NCBI GenBank assembly: GCA_016806645.1
Contig: JACSYO010000471.1
Coordinates: 261,001-325,000 of the forward strand
Direction of reading: 5' to 3'
Length of the DNA: 64,000 nucleotides
DNA from: Ophiodon elongatus
Taxonomy: Eukaryota > Chordata > Actinopteri > Perciformes > Hexagrammidae
A program made the position numbers and the translations under genes. Of the stretch, positions 23,601 to 35,983 are shown piece by piece; position 1 is the stretch's first letter, and every line of letters starts with the position of its first letter. The notes under the pieces are model-generated. The model was not told the origin of the DNA and ran no database searches. It saw only the letters and a program-made list of their open reading frames with translations.

Positions 23601-25719
23601 TACCCCCTAGAAATGTATCACAGTCCACCCCTAATCTTTTTGTGACAAGCTTGGTCTGATGACAGAGAACATGTCCTTGGATGAAGCAACATTGTCAGAA
23701 TCTGCACTTGGAATATGTTGTAAATCGAAACAAATGACATTGTTATCACGTCTATACACAACATTATAAACTCCAGTTCTCCCTTCATAAATCTCTTTAT
23801 ACTGTAAATAAATTGCATTGTTTTCCAGGGCTCTCCAGGATTTTGTCTCAGTTTAGTTGGAACGTGTCAAAATTTAAAACACATCCATTCTGATATCAAC
23901 TGATATGAAGAGTCATAAGATCTTCTCAAGTTGCATTTGTTGTTTTCTGAAAACTTGCTTTTCCTGTTTCGGTGTTATCAGGTTAATTTACAGCTTTAGT
24001 GTATATTTATATCAACAGTGTTATAGTTCAGCCCTTAAAATAGGGTTTAATCAACCACAGCCACATAAGCATAGCAAAGACCCTTTAAAGTAAAAGTAAT
24101 TGTAGGTCTAGAAACTAAAGTCCAGTAAGAGGAAAAAACTCTTTGGTATTTCCAAGAGAAAGGGATTGCACAAACAGTATTTGATCAGAGAGGAGAGAGA
24201 TTTGTATCAAGTCATTTTAAAATGCACAACAGATCTAGGTGTCATCTCAAGAGGTATTGGGTTGGAGAAGGTATGCATCTGAGCATACGAGAGTGCGGGC
24301 CTGTTATCAAAAGCGTACCATTCACACTACGAGCATATGGATTTATCTTAGCATAATGTCGTGAGATTTTCACTCAAGGAATTAAATTAGATCTTGAGCA
24401 ATGTCTGCTTTACAGAGAGCCCGGCAAAACCCGATAACACAGAAATGTGATTTTCACATTAGAGGAGAAATGCAAATATCTTAACCAAAATCTACAAAAC
24501 AAGGATTAATAGAGATTTGGTAAAGGCGAGGAATCTACTTGAAAATTCAGGCCTTAAGCTAAGCCAAGGCCATTTGTTCACATCGCAAGAACGACAAAGA
24601 AAAATGAAACGTATTAAAAAAGAGATGATGACTCCCAATCCTCTACCAGTCCGTCACCAGCTCTGACTATCCAGACGAGGAGGAATCCACTGAATAAAGC
24701 CGAAGCCCCTCAATAAACAATGTAAAAGTAAACAAGATGTGAAACATTAAACGAGGAGAGACCTCTGATTAAGAACTCTCTCCCTTCACATGTTAAGAGT
24801 AGAGAATGTGTCCATGACAGATGCTATCAACCATTCGCTCTGATGTCCATCACCTACAGTACTTATTTAATTGGACCCATCTTCAGGCTGATGCACAACG
24901 CTTTCATGATTTTTCTCTGAAATAGGTCCGTCAAGTGAGATCATATGAGCAAAATAAATTTGTGTGTAATATTGCCACAAGCCACCATTAACATTTTCTC
25001 CATTTTGTACGTTGCAACAAGAACAAAGACAGCGGTGGATTCAACATCCTCCCATAAGGGTGTGTGTGTGTGTGTCACAAAGGCCACTGTATGCAATCAA
25101 ACTGGAAGACTTTAACCTTGCCAAGGACAGGAGGACAGACTACATTTCTACTGAGATCTGAGCGTCCATTTTCCCATTATGCTGCTGTTCTTATCTACAG
25201 AAACACTAAAATCCGGTTAAATGGAGCCATTCTCTCATTTGCCTTTGGAGGTCATTTTTCATGCTTGGAGAACTCCAGTCACTCAGATGGCACAAGGGGC
25301 TCCATTGTAATAATAGCTTGTTCTGTGATGGTCCAGAGGCCCGGTCCGCACAGCCTGGCAGACACTCGTGGACCACAGCTGGAACTCACTCTGCCCCATA
25401 CATCCAGCTGTGCAGCAAGAGGCCGACAGCAAAGACAAGGCAGGGAAGCTACTGTCCTGTCGTTTGATCAATAAAAGAGGGACGAATTCACCAGTGACTG
25501 CTCTCAGCATATTTTGCTTGGCAAACCTTGTAAGAAACATTTTACATATTGTGGAGCCAACTAGGCCAGCCAATATAGTTTAAACCAAGGAGCCCAGGCA
25601 ACAAAGACTGGATGAAGCGCTTCTCAGCTCTGATAAGACATGGGTCAAAGTTGTTCCTGGGCTTGTGGGAGTGTGTAGCAGACATCTACTTTGCCCCCCT
25701 GTGCTGGTGGTTGGGGCCC

Positions 25720-25973
25720 TCAGGAGGAGAAGCAAAGGCTGCAGCACTCCATGCAGATCTCAAGGCAGTCTGCAGACTCACAGCAGGCGTCGATGATGCC
25801 ACAGTCCATGTCACAGGGCAGGTCACAATCGCCACACTCCTCCGACGCACAGCAGCAGCAGAAACACGAATCGTCCCCCGCGCAGGAGCCGCAGGTGGCA
25901 CAGTCCAGGACGATGTTGCACAGAGTTAGGAACTCACAAAAGAGGCAGGCCAGAATACAGTGAACACAGCAGT
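25720..25973 (-). CDS. mdfi: mdfi terminal coding exon: I-mfa cysteine-rich domain
   Basis: The exon begins after a clear acceptor (tcgctccttctctccag) and ends at TGA 25722-25720. It completes the Asp codon split with the previous exon, then encodes residues 215-297 of the model. There are 25 cysteines in 83 residues, starting CCVHCILACLFCEFLTLC and including CDLPCDMDCGIIDACC and a final CMECCSLCFSS. This is the I-mfa domain shared by MDFI and MDFIC, which carries the bHLH-, HAND- and axin-binding activity in mammals. The VLDCATCGSC stretch favours MDFI over MDFIC, which has VLGQASCG at the same place. The domain is complete and has no missing cysteine that I can see. Confidence 0.96.
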
Positions 25974-27004
25974 CTGGAGAGAAGGAGCGACAGACAGGGT
26001 GAGTTTCTCAACAGTCACCATCCATGATTATATTCTTATGGAACCATTTTGTATTCTAATCTGCTTTTCTTTTTCTGCTTTATGCAATATTTTCCTTCTC
26101 TATATGCTTCGGATACATAAACGTATATTTATATGTCATGCTAATAAAGCAAATTCAAATAAAAAAAATGAAACTGAGTTTATCAGAAATAGTTTGGTAA
26201 TGCAGTCACTATGATAGGTCAGAAATCATGAAACATGATTAGTTTTTTTCTTCTCTGTGCCAGGCGAGAGTTTACGGACGCCCAGTCCTGATGACATTTA
26301 ATAGGGAGTAAAACATTTCTGGTGGAAATAAGCCTGTTATCTTTACCTCTCTGCTCAACCACAGAACTCTGCTTTGTTGAGCTCTCTGTATCAGTATTAG
26401 TCACGTAGAAGACATATCAGTCTCCACTTTTAAGTATTAGTGAAAATAAAAGGTGGCCCCTTTCACCATATAAAAGTTACCTTGAGTTGTAAATGATAAC
26501 TTCCAACTATTTGCAGTCTGCCATGAATCTAGCCTTCTTACAAAGATAAAAAAGTTTGTACAACCACTCTAGCCGTGAATAGGTGGAGGAATGAACCTGC
26601 ATTTCAAAGCAGGAATGGTTAAAGGAATGACAAGGTTAACATATTTAGATTTTTTCCATCCTGATGAATTTCTCTTTTGGTTTTTGATTCATATTTTTTT
26701 CAGTTGGCATTTACAGTTAGTAAAGATTTATAAATGCAATTGTTGAGTGGGTTCAAAAAACACTCTTCAACTGAACCATGAGTTGCTGCTTTTGCTGTAT
26801 ATTATATAAACCATTAATGCTAATTTAACCCTTTAAATTCCAAAAAAGAATTATATTAATGTTTTTTGGGGCCAGAGAAGATGTGCAAAGAAGAATCCTG
26901 ATCCTCTGACAAGACATGTGGAATAAAACTTTAATGTTGAACCTTGCTATCTATCCCTCCCTCTCCCACTGCCTCCAGCCTCCAAGTCAGTTTCTGCATC
27001 TCAC
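25974..27004 (-). other. mdfi: mdfi intron 3 (1031 bp)
   Basis: Bounded by the donor GACG|GTGAGATG and an acceptor in ctctccag. Phase 1. AT-rich, with no gene or repeat family recognised inside. Confidence 0.85.
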
Positions 27005-27355
27005 CGTCCCGTGCTTCTGTGGGCATCTGAGAGCTGTTGCTCTTGGAGCTGCTCTTGCTTCTCTTGCTGCCCTGGGAGGTGATGGAGGGGTTGGACTGTA
27101 ATTTCTTGGTGTGTTTGGGTCCCGCTGAAGAGGACGAGGATGTGGATGAGCCGCCTCTCGGGAGGGAGCCGAGCTTAGGATGCTCATGAGGGCCTCCGTT
27201 CCTGACCCCGTTGGACTGGAGGGTGTGCGTGTGATGCGTACAGTGCGTGTGAGAGGAGTGTGTGTGGTGCTTGGCTCCGTTCCGTAGTTGGCTGCTGGGC
27301 TGCGTCCGACATGGCTGGGTGTGGTGGCTGGGCGTGGATCTGGCTGCTGGTTGAG
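27005..27355 (-). CDS. mdfi: mdfi coding exon 3: Ser/His-rich linker with conserved basic block
   Basis: 351 bp (117 codons) between the acceptor cttttgtccctcttcag and the donor GACG|GTGAGA, phase 1 at both ends. It encodes residues 97-213 of the model. A His/Thr/Ser-rich stretch (HHTHSSHTHCTHHTHT, residues 126-141) lies in partly simple-sequence DNA. A Ser run (STSSSSSAG) follows, then the conserved segment KKLQSNPSITSQGSKRSKSS (residues 180-199), which corresponds to RKLQTHPSLASQGSKKSKSS of mammalian MDFI. The conserved block leads directly into the I-mfa domain in the next exon. The His-rich part looks specific to fish or to this lineage and accounts for some of the extra length against the human protein. 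Confidence 0.93.
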
Positions 27356-27639
27356 CTGAAGAGGGACAAAAGGACATCCATTTACAATAAACTGTGGACA
27401 ATAACCATTTTTAAAATGAATACAAATCAATTCAGTTCAAATCAGTGGTGTTCCCGTTATTGTGTTCAGGTCATAAAAATGACAAAATATCCTTCACCAT
27501 TAAAGTTTTTGTTGTGTTGAATTGTAGTATATTGCACAGCTGTTGCTGTTTTGATCCTATGAGGACAGAGTATGTCCACCACATGAACACGATAGGTGTC
27601 TGACACTATTCTAGCAATAAGATTTTGACTGAGAGTTGT

Positions 27640-27850
27640 CATTGCCAGCCATTAATTATTTACACGATTAATCCTTTTGTCTGATAAACAAGCCAAAGCC
27701 CAATGACTTTCAATGCGATATATAAGAGACAAGCAGCAAATCATTTGAGAAGTTGAAAACCAGAAATGTTTTAACTTGATTAATTAATTCAGTGATTAAT
27801 CAATTATCAACATTTTTGAAAAACAATTGAGTAAACAAATTCAGCGCTTG
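27640..27850. repeat. Dispersed repeat (ATTAATCA-rich, hAT-MITE-like), copy A
   Basis: Diverged member of a common fish repeat with attaat-rich ends and an internal block around caagccaaagcccaatgact and gttgaaaaccagaaatgttt. It resembles the repeats at 37335-37575 and 40655-40880. The family name is from memory. Confidence 0.45.
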
Positions 27851-29616
27851 TTGTGTTGCACTATACTGCCCAGCTGAACCCTGTTCCTGCCTAAGACGGT
27901 TCATATGTGGAAGCTGAGTCAATTTTTATTCCTATCATTAAATGACAGGTTTTCTCGCATATCCATAGATATACACTGAAAACACTGTTAGTTCCTTTAA
28001 AAATAATTTCAATTTACATGGGGGACAAAACCTGCGGTCCTCTTTTTGTGAAAAAATGCATTCTGAAGTTCAGCTGAAGCTAAAATGAAGCCTTAACCCT
28101 GAATCAGTCCAATCACATGGGTTTCATCCAAAGTTAATGTCTTCTTAATACCAAATCCCTTTCTGAGCGCAGTGTGGGGGCAGACTGAAAGACTGTAACT
28201 TAGGAAAATATCTACTTGATTTGTCTTACTCAGACTGCTGATGTTAGCTTTGGCTGCAATATGGAATATATTTTACACAGAAATAGTGGACTGTGGATTT
28301 TACCAATTTGGCCAGTATGGACAGGAGGAACAATTAGAGTGAAGAACAGTAGTGTCAACGTACATACAAGCATGTGAGCATTGTTGTAAGTGCTTGAGCA
28401 GACTTGCCAACATGTGTGGATAATGCAGCGGATCACTGTACAGCACTGAGGCAGGGCCGAGGCCCCCTCAGTGTGAGTGCGTGCAGACTTGTGCTGATGT
28501 AGCGTCATCCACAGGAAGGCTCTGGGAAACTGAGTTCAATTACAAAGCCCACCCCAAAGGCAATAGCTCATGGGAAGAGCTCTGTATTTACTGAACTGAC
28601 CACTGATTCTACTTGTCTAGACTCTTGCACAACTATAAAGAGACAACCAGGAAAAAAAGCTGGATGAATTAAATGTGTAAGAGAGGAAGACAGGGATGTT
28701 TGTCTCTAGAAAAGCCCATCCTTTCAATACCTGAGTTTTTGGAAGAATGCAGTTTTGAACAACATATTTCTGGACAACATATATAGTATCTACAAACATA
28801 AACACTTGAGAGCATGCACAGTTTTTAATTCATTCAGCAAGACAGATGGAGGCAGAAAAGCCCACCTTCGCTGCCAAACCAAACACACATCTTTAAAAGA
28901 AGAATAAAATGGAGGCCTGGTTTATATATATTATGGTAGTATTTAATACCATCCTATTGAGGTAACCCAAAACATTTTTCTTGACTTGAAAGCATGATGT
29001 CAAGAGGTGTGGGGAGAATTAACAGGGCAGGGGAGAGCACAACAGAGTGTGGTCCTGAGCTCTGGCTATGAAACACTACTGGCAATAAAAGCGTCCGTTC
29101 GATAACCACTTGGAGACAGATAACCCATCCAGGCCTGTTTTGATTGGCTGATGGCCGTGGTCACACAACCAATCCAGTGTTATTAAAGATTCTTTCATTC
29201 AGCGTTTTCTAACTTTGCTCCAGATGTTTGGCAGGCTGCAGGGCCAGTGTGTGTGTTCGTGTGCATTAGTGTGTAGGCGTGCATGCGTATGCAGGGCTAG
29301 TAAGAAAGACGGAGCCATACTTTCTCCTCTAAAGTATGTCAAAAGTCAATACCTAATGCTCTCCTGTGTTATGTCTCACTCTCTTTCTCTTTTCCTACCA
29401 AACTTCATCTCCTCCTTTTCTGTCTCTCTGTCTTATTGCTCTCTTTTAGCCTTTTGCACAATACTATATTTTAACACTCTGAGATGGCCAGGATGTAGGT
29501 CGGTAAGATAAGAAGGGGATTAGAGAGAGGGGAGGGAAACTGTGCACACTTTTTTTGTATTCCCGCTAGGTCTGTATTGTCCAGGGGATTGTGAGTGGTT
29601 GAGAAATTCATACTTC

Positions 29617-29717
<101 letters not shown>

Positions 29718-32404
29718 AACACAGTACATAGGCGGATCTGGCAGGCAAACAGACAGACAGACAGAGAGAGACGGGGAGTCAGGACTGTCTCCAAACAGAG
29801 CTTGAGGTTAGGCCCACTCACACACAAATATATGCATGCAAGGACACGTGCGGACACACACTCATGCACATGTGCACACACTGAAAAAACACAAGGTCCC
29901 TTTGTCTGAGATCAAGAAAGCAGGCTAAGGGAGAAAGATTGAGTGAGAAAGAGAGAAAACAAAGTTGAAGAAATGGGTTGCTGCTTGTGCATATTTGGAC
30001 CAGGAGGAAGCATGGGTGTGACTCATAAACACAATGATTCAGCAGTGGGAGCTAGTTAAAAATAACAGCAAATAAAGAGCCAAATGACTGTGTGATTAAC
30101 ATGATGAGACTGGGAAACCGCAGAGCGTGCGCGAGTGACACTAACCAGCAGCGTTGCCGACTGGGGGTCCTGCGATCTCTGTGGTGTGTGTATGTACATG
30201 TAGGTCTGTGCAGATGTGTTGGTCTGGTGAGGGAGCATGAGTGAGTCACTATCAGTTGAATGCAGCAGCACACACACCCTCCACACCTCTTCCTTCTCTC
30301 CTTGTGTCTCTCAGATAGCCTGTACTTACACACCTCCCTCCCAGACCAGAGATCTGCTGTTCACCCCTCTCCCTCGCGCTCTCTTATCCTCTGTTGGAAT
30401 GAGTCACCAGAATGACTATGAACTCTGTCTCTATTCCAGCTGCTTTATCCTACCATCTCTTCTGGTGCAGTTTTTCTGTCTATGTAGGTCAAAGTGTTGA
30501 AATGTCTAAACTATAGACATGAGATCAGTCAAAAAAAAGCAGAAAAGTGTTTCTTTGCACTCCAAATGCAACTTAATCAACAAACAGAGAAAAAGGATGG
30601 ATGGTGCAATCATCAACAACTCTGCATCCTTACTAACTTTACAAAAATGTACATGAATGCTTTTATTGCTTTTTTGCATTATCAAGCACAACAGAGGCAA
30701 AGCATCTGGGTGTCCAATCAAATATGTTCTGCTCACGCTCACTGAAGCAAATTCTGATTGCTGGCAGTGTAATTGTTTTGTCAATGAGGATATATGCCAT
30801 TCATGATGGAATTAAAGAATGATGCGGGCTTGGCTTGATTGGGGCAGTTTCACAATATTTGCACAACATTTCAAAATCCTCTTACCATTTTGAAATGCCT
30901 TTAAAACATCTTGTCAGCCCGGTCTCCCAGAAACATCTCACCCACTGACTCCCTTCTGAGGTTTTCTCGCATTGTAGCGTTGTTTTTATTTGTGGGCCAA
31001 AAGTGTCAACTACTTAAACTGTGAGAATGGGAAAATGATACCTTGCTGCTTTATAATGTTATTTAAAACCATTTTCAATGAGATTTACCCACATTTTTGG
31101 CTGCTACATGTATACAGTGCTCCAACCAACACTACAGCATTAATGAGGCTTGTTTAGTTGCACCAACTCACTGTATTGAAAAAGTAATAAGAGCACACTA
31201 AAAATTAAGCGTGAGCCTAATCACAAAATTGTGATTCACAATATCCCATAATTCAAATTAAGACTACAACATTTTAGATCGTACCTCTGTTAAAGTTCTT
31301 CCTCCAACATTTATAAAAGTCAATGTGATCCTGATGAACTACTGTCGTCAGTGGTGCTGCTACGTTTACTTTATTTGTTTGAGTCATTTGTGCTGCCAGG
31401 TTAAAGATACCAACGCCTGCAAAACACCCCACACCTTATTTGTAACTACCAATAGAAACCTTTTCCCAATGAGGAGTTCATACTGACAGAACATACAATA
31501 TGATGCACATGTGCTGCATCACAATAAGCAAGCTTTATGTAAACCATACAACTAAAGACAGATGTACAATAGGCAGATCTGATTTCATTGTTTTGGCCCC
31601 TGAGGATGTACTAGGGAGCTGTACTTCTAGCAAAGTTGAGTGACAAAATCTCAGTTAAGTATTTGAGGAAATTTTGAACCCAATCAATCCTCATAATTGC
31701 AAACAACCTGACACTAAAATTAACTGAATTAACCTTTAAATAGAAGGCCTATAAACCCCAAATTAAGAGATTGTCTCATTCACCTGTAAAGTGTTTATAT
31801 ACAATAGCCTGAATATAATCAAACTAGCTCAGAATTCAAAGGGTCGACGATTTCAAGTTTCCTGATGTGTTCGTGCATGAACATGTTTGCGGAATATATA
31901 GCAGGGAAAACACAGCTGTGCATGGGCATTAGACTTTTGTTTTAAAATTTGCAAAGTACATTTATTTGTTTCTGTGTTTGCATGAAAATATGAAGTATTA
32001 TGTTAGCTGATGCAAAACAACAACAACATTACCCAAAAGTTCTGGAAAAACACGTTTTTTCTTGTGGTTTTTTGACATTCAGAAACACTATCGATTCCCT
32101 TTAACCCAGCTATTGGAAAAGCACCCCAATTCCCCCTTTAATTCTTTTGCAACATTCGACTCATTTGCATGAACTTCTCCTGATAAAGGAATGGAAAAAG
32201 TGTGCAAATATTTCAAGAAGAGGGTTAGGCCTATATTTTGAATAAAAGAGGAAAAAACTGCAGATTTGCGAGAACAACACAGAAACACTCTTCTTTGTCC
32301 TGAGACATCATCCAACCACCTCATTCACAATTGACACCTGTGACATCACTACCCACACTGTCACAATAATCTGTACATGACAGAACATGTAAATTATGTG
32401 TGTA

Positions 32405-32455
32405 CAGTACCAGTCAAAAGTTTGGAAGGTGTGTCCAAACCTTTGACTGGTACTG
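32405..32455. mobile_element. Minimal Tc1/mariner-type palindrome with TA duplication
   Basis: cagtaccagtcaaaagtttg is followed after a few bases by its inverted partner (caaacctttgactggtactg). The 51 bp unit is flanked by TA on both sides (32403-32404 and 32456-32457). The arm sequence matches the terminal inverted repeat of a Tc1-like family common in fish. The internal part is entirely lost. Confidence 0.75.
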
Positions 32456-32938
32456 TATGCGTTTACATGTGAACAAGAAAGACGTGGATAGTGAATAGTG
32501 AGATAGTGAATTCAGAGAAAGACAACAGAGACTGACAGAAAAGGAAAGAGAGAATTAAGGATGAGGAGCAGAGATGGAAAACAGTTTCAGCACAGTGACT
32601 GGTCTCCAATTAAAGGCAATATCACAGTCCTGTTAGATTTTCCACCAACAACACACTGCACACTTCTCCCCTTTCATGACAAGATAATAACAAACAGCAT
32701 TTCGCTTACACACACGTCCATGTCCTGATTCGCTGATGCTTAATAAAGGACTGCCTTCTCTCTGGTTCATGTTAACATCTCATTTAGTGAGGATATTTCA
32801 AATCAAATGATCTTGTCAGTAATGAATTACATGTGTCATTGGTTTCTTGTGAGTCCAAAAGAGTGTGAACATGTGTGACTGTGACGTCAAAGACGACAGT
32901 GTATTCATGACATCACTGTGTGTCTGACTCAGGTCATA

Positions 32939-32998
<60 letters not shown>
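32939..32998. repeat. (AC)n microsatellite
   Basis: 60 bp AC tract with one internal AG interruption (acacagacac). Confidence 0.95.
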
Positions 32999-33003
<5 letters not shown>

Positions 33004-35749
33004 TCTGTTAACACCTCTCTGTGCACATTGTTCTCAGACAGCTTGTCACAGGCCCAGGGCCAGACACATACTATAGCTCTGATGTCATCACTGCGAGACA
33101 GAGCACAGAATGAGGCGATTTTCTGTTTTTGCTTCTGTTTCCTCACCCTCTCACTCACAAACACATTCGCACACACATTCACATGTGTCACGCAGCCACC
33201 CATGACCTCACCACAGACTTGAGTCACAGCTATTTTGTAACGTCTTCACGCACATCATAAAGCCGGAGGAACAGATGATGATTGAGTGTTTGGTTGCTGA
33301 TGACACAGACCATGTTTAAACTGCATTTAGACTGATAGAGGCTTATGAGATTCACAAAAGACACACAAACCAACTCACACACGCAAAAAGACAGATACAA
33401 ACATATAACAATGGAGACGAGCAGGGATATGCTGCATATACACCTGAGAAAGTTTAGAACTTTCACGGTTTACTTCATGGTTCAAGTCCTGTGAACGCAT
33501 GTGTGATTGTGTAAGATGTAGAAGGACACTATGGATGAAGGGAGGAGGCACATGAAGGCAAATGGAAAGCCAGTGAGGACTGGTGTTCATGGCGGTACAT
33601 TTTGTCCAAGCCTGCTGTAGTTGCATAACCCTCCCTGCACAGCATATGGAGCTGGTAGGTTTCATGGATTTTATTGGGATGTAAAATAAGGCAGGGAGAG
33701 AATGGCAGACAGAAAATCTAATTTCAGCTTGGGCCTGAAATAGACAAACACAGCAGACAGGATAGGTAGAGGCACAAACATAGACAGAGACACCAGACAC
33801 TCACACACCTACTCAAAACACACTGAATTCACCTACTTATTAATTTCCTGAATGAACTGCTGGCTATTCTGTTACCGCAAACTACCATGGGGCAGGTTTG
33901 TGTGTTTGTGAATGTCACCCATGGCTGGCCCTGGATTCCAGGAACAAATGCTTGTAGTTTTGTAACACTTGCTCAGATTACAGGTTACTCAACCCTCTTC
34001 TCACCGCTTTATTCCTCCTGTCATTCACTTACACTACTCCTCATTTTCTGTGAATGACAGGAAGGGCAAATTTAGACCACTGTATAGCATTTACTGTTTT
34101 TTTACCAGTGCTTTTAGGTTAGTGGCCAAGCATCCAGACAACTTAGCTAGAGGTTGTGGGTGTTTATTACTGCGAAGCTCTATAGTTCGAAAATTAGATT
34201 GAGATTCTACTCATTTCAAACTGGAGTGAAAGCAAGGAAAATATATGTGGTACTTGCGTAACCTTTGGCTTTGCTGCAGAGAGTTGGAGCGACTGCACGT
34301 CAAAGAGAGTGAAAGAGAGTCTCACTGACTGAAACATAACCGTGGGACTAGTAATATGAGGGAGTGAAATGGGTGGTGGCGGTTGGTGATATGACTCTGG
34401 AAGGAGAACTTCCAGGTGTTGTGACGGTCCTCACCAGCAAATTAGGGTGGAGTGTAATGACTGGACAGCTGGAGATTTTGGAAAGTAGTTTAGACTTGAG
34501 CTGAGTGTCTCCTCCTGCAATTGTCTTACAGTAGCAATTTCTTAAAGCAATTAGAAATGTTATTGGAGAGAATATGTCAGAAAACGGCATCACAGATTAA
34601 AGAATAAAGAGCACAACTTCTGCTTTCTGTTGCGGAAGTAAGAAATCCTCATTAAAAATCACATTGACATTTTTAATAATGCAAATGACAAAAGAAATCC
34701 AGCCCAAAAAAAACATCCTTAAATCTATGTCGTGTGGTTTAGTTCATATGTCTAGACAGGGATTGTAAGTTTTTACAGAATGATGTAATAGTGACGTTTG
34801 TTTAACATATTAGTTTAAAGCAACCTTTAATAAACACTTTCCCATTTTCCATAAGACTGACAGACTGAAGCCAGTTGAGTAGTGAGCTATCCGAATAAAC
34901 AGGGAGGGACAAATTGCAGAGATGTATTTCTTCAGGCATTCTTTCCATTATCTTTTTTTAAATTTTTCCCTCATTTTATTCATAGACATTAGAGAGGTGA
35001 CAAAAAATGAGGAGTGAAATGGATGGATGACTTGTGACAATGGTCCCCGATTTGACTAGAATCAAGGATGTTGTGATAAATTGGTCGCCATCTTAAACCC
35101 CTAGGCCTCAGAGATTACAGCTAATACGTTGGAAAGATGACACTCGTAACATGAATGTGGGTGAATATCATGGATAAGAAATGGCTTTGCTGGAAAAATA
35201 CCATGGACTTTAGTTTTTATGAGAAGCAAGTGCTGTACTCATCTACTGTTTCTTAAAATATACATAGAAAACCCCAGAAACACGTGACTTTTCAGAAACA
35301 CCAGTGAAATAAATACTCAATGAGAGAGTGCATTGAGTTCCAGACACTAGTGGAATCAGCTAACATCAATGTGACAGGACCTCAGCTCAATTTTGATCAA
35401 ATTGGGGCTTTTGGGGCTATTTATTTTGATCTGACTGATTCCAAGATGTCCAAGGAACCCTAAATAAGTAAAGTAAATTCAACAATGCCAGTCAGACAGA
35501 GAATACAATGCAGAATAAAGAGCAAAAGAGGAGGAAAGGTGTTTCATTTCAAGTTTGGTTATTTGGGTGCTTGTGTTCAGAAATCAGAAACTTAACCTGC
35601 TCAGTAGACAATGTAGATATTTCTCTCTGTATGATTACCTGACCTATTTCTTCAGGGTGTGCAAATATATCTATTTAAGGTCAGGACAATGTGACTCATC
35701 AGACCAGTGATCGGTAATGGAAACAAAACTCTCACCAGCCTCGTCTCCA

Positions 35750-35753
<4 letters not shown>

Positions 35754-35833
<80 letters not shown>
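35754..35833. repeat. (TG)40 microsatellite next to the mdfi exon 2 donor
   Basis: 80 bp TG run. On the transcribed (minus) strand it is a CA tract beginning about a dozen bases after the exon 2 donor GT (35845-35844). Position relative to the splice site is directly visible. Confidence 0.97.
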
Positions 35834-35835
<2 letters not shown>

Positions 35836-35845
35836 ATTTACTCAC

Positions 35846-35983
35846 ATGTGATGCTCTTGTTGGGTGTTGTAAGCTCCGAGTGTGAGAGGCTGCTGCTCCA
35901 CTTGTCTCCATCATCGCCTTTCAACTTTTCTGGGGTGCCATTTAACCTCAATATGAGGGGCTCAGTATAAGTGTGGGCCACAT
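35846..35983 (-). CDS. mdfi: mdfi coding exon 2
   Basis: 138 bp (46 codons) between the acceptor tgtgtgttttttag and the donor CACAT|GTGAGTAAAT, phase 1 at both ends. It encodes model residues 51-96 apart from the split end codons, starting with Asp and reading DVAHTYTEPLILRLNG and then KLKGDDGDKWSSSLSHSEL. No domain is known for this part of MDFI. The fit of both splice phases with neighbouring exons and the good splice signals support the exon. Because the length is a multiple of three and both junctions have the same phase, skipping it would keep the reading frame. Confidence 0.88.

Larger units (their letters stand above)
15480..25719. other. Intergenic region and 3' flank of mdfi
   Basis: No exon or known gene could be supported. 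It contains microsatellites at 16209 and 20592 (listed separately), a short palindrome at 15724 and many small frames without domains. The part just below 25720 is probably mdfi 3' UTR. On the minus strand an ATTAAA-type signal lies at 24866-24871, which would give an approximately 0.85 kb UTR, but no stronger signal supports it. Confidence 0.5.

Noticed and set aside
25612..25963. Plus-strand frames of 90 and 105 codons over the mdfi last exon
   Set aside because: They are antisense shadows of the cysteine-rich I-mfa exon, which has splice signals and clear homology on the minus strand.
26987..27430. 147-codon minus-strand Pro/Thr-rich frame
   Set aside because: Alternative frame of mdfi exon 3. 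The other frame carries the conserved SQGSKRSKSS block and fits both splice phases.
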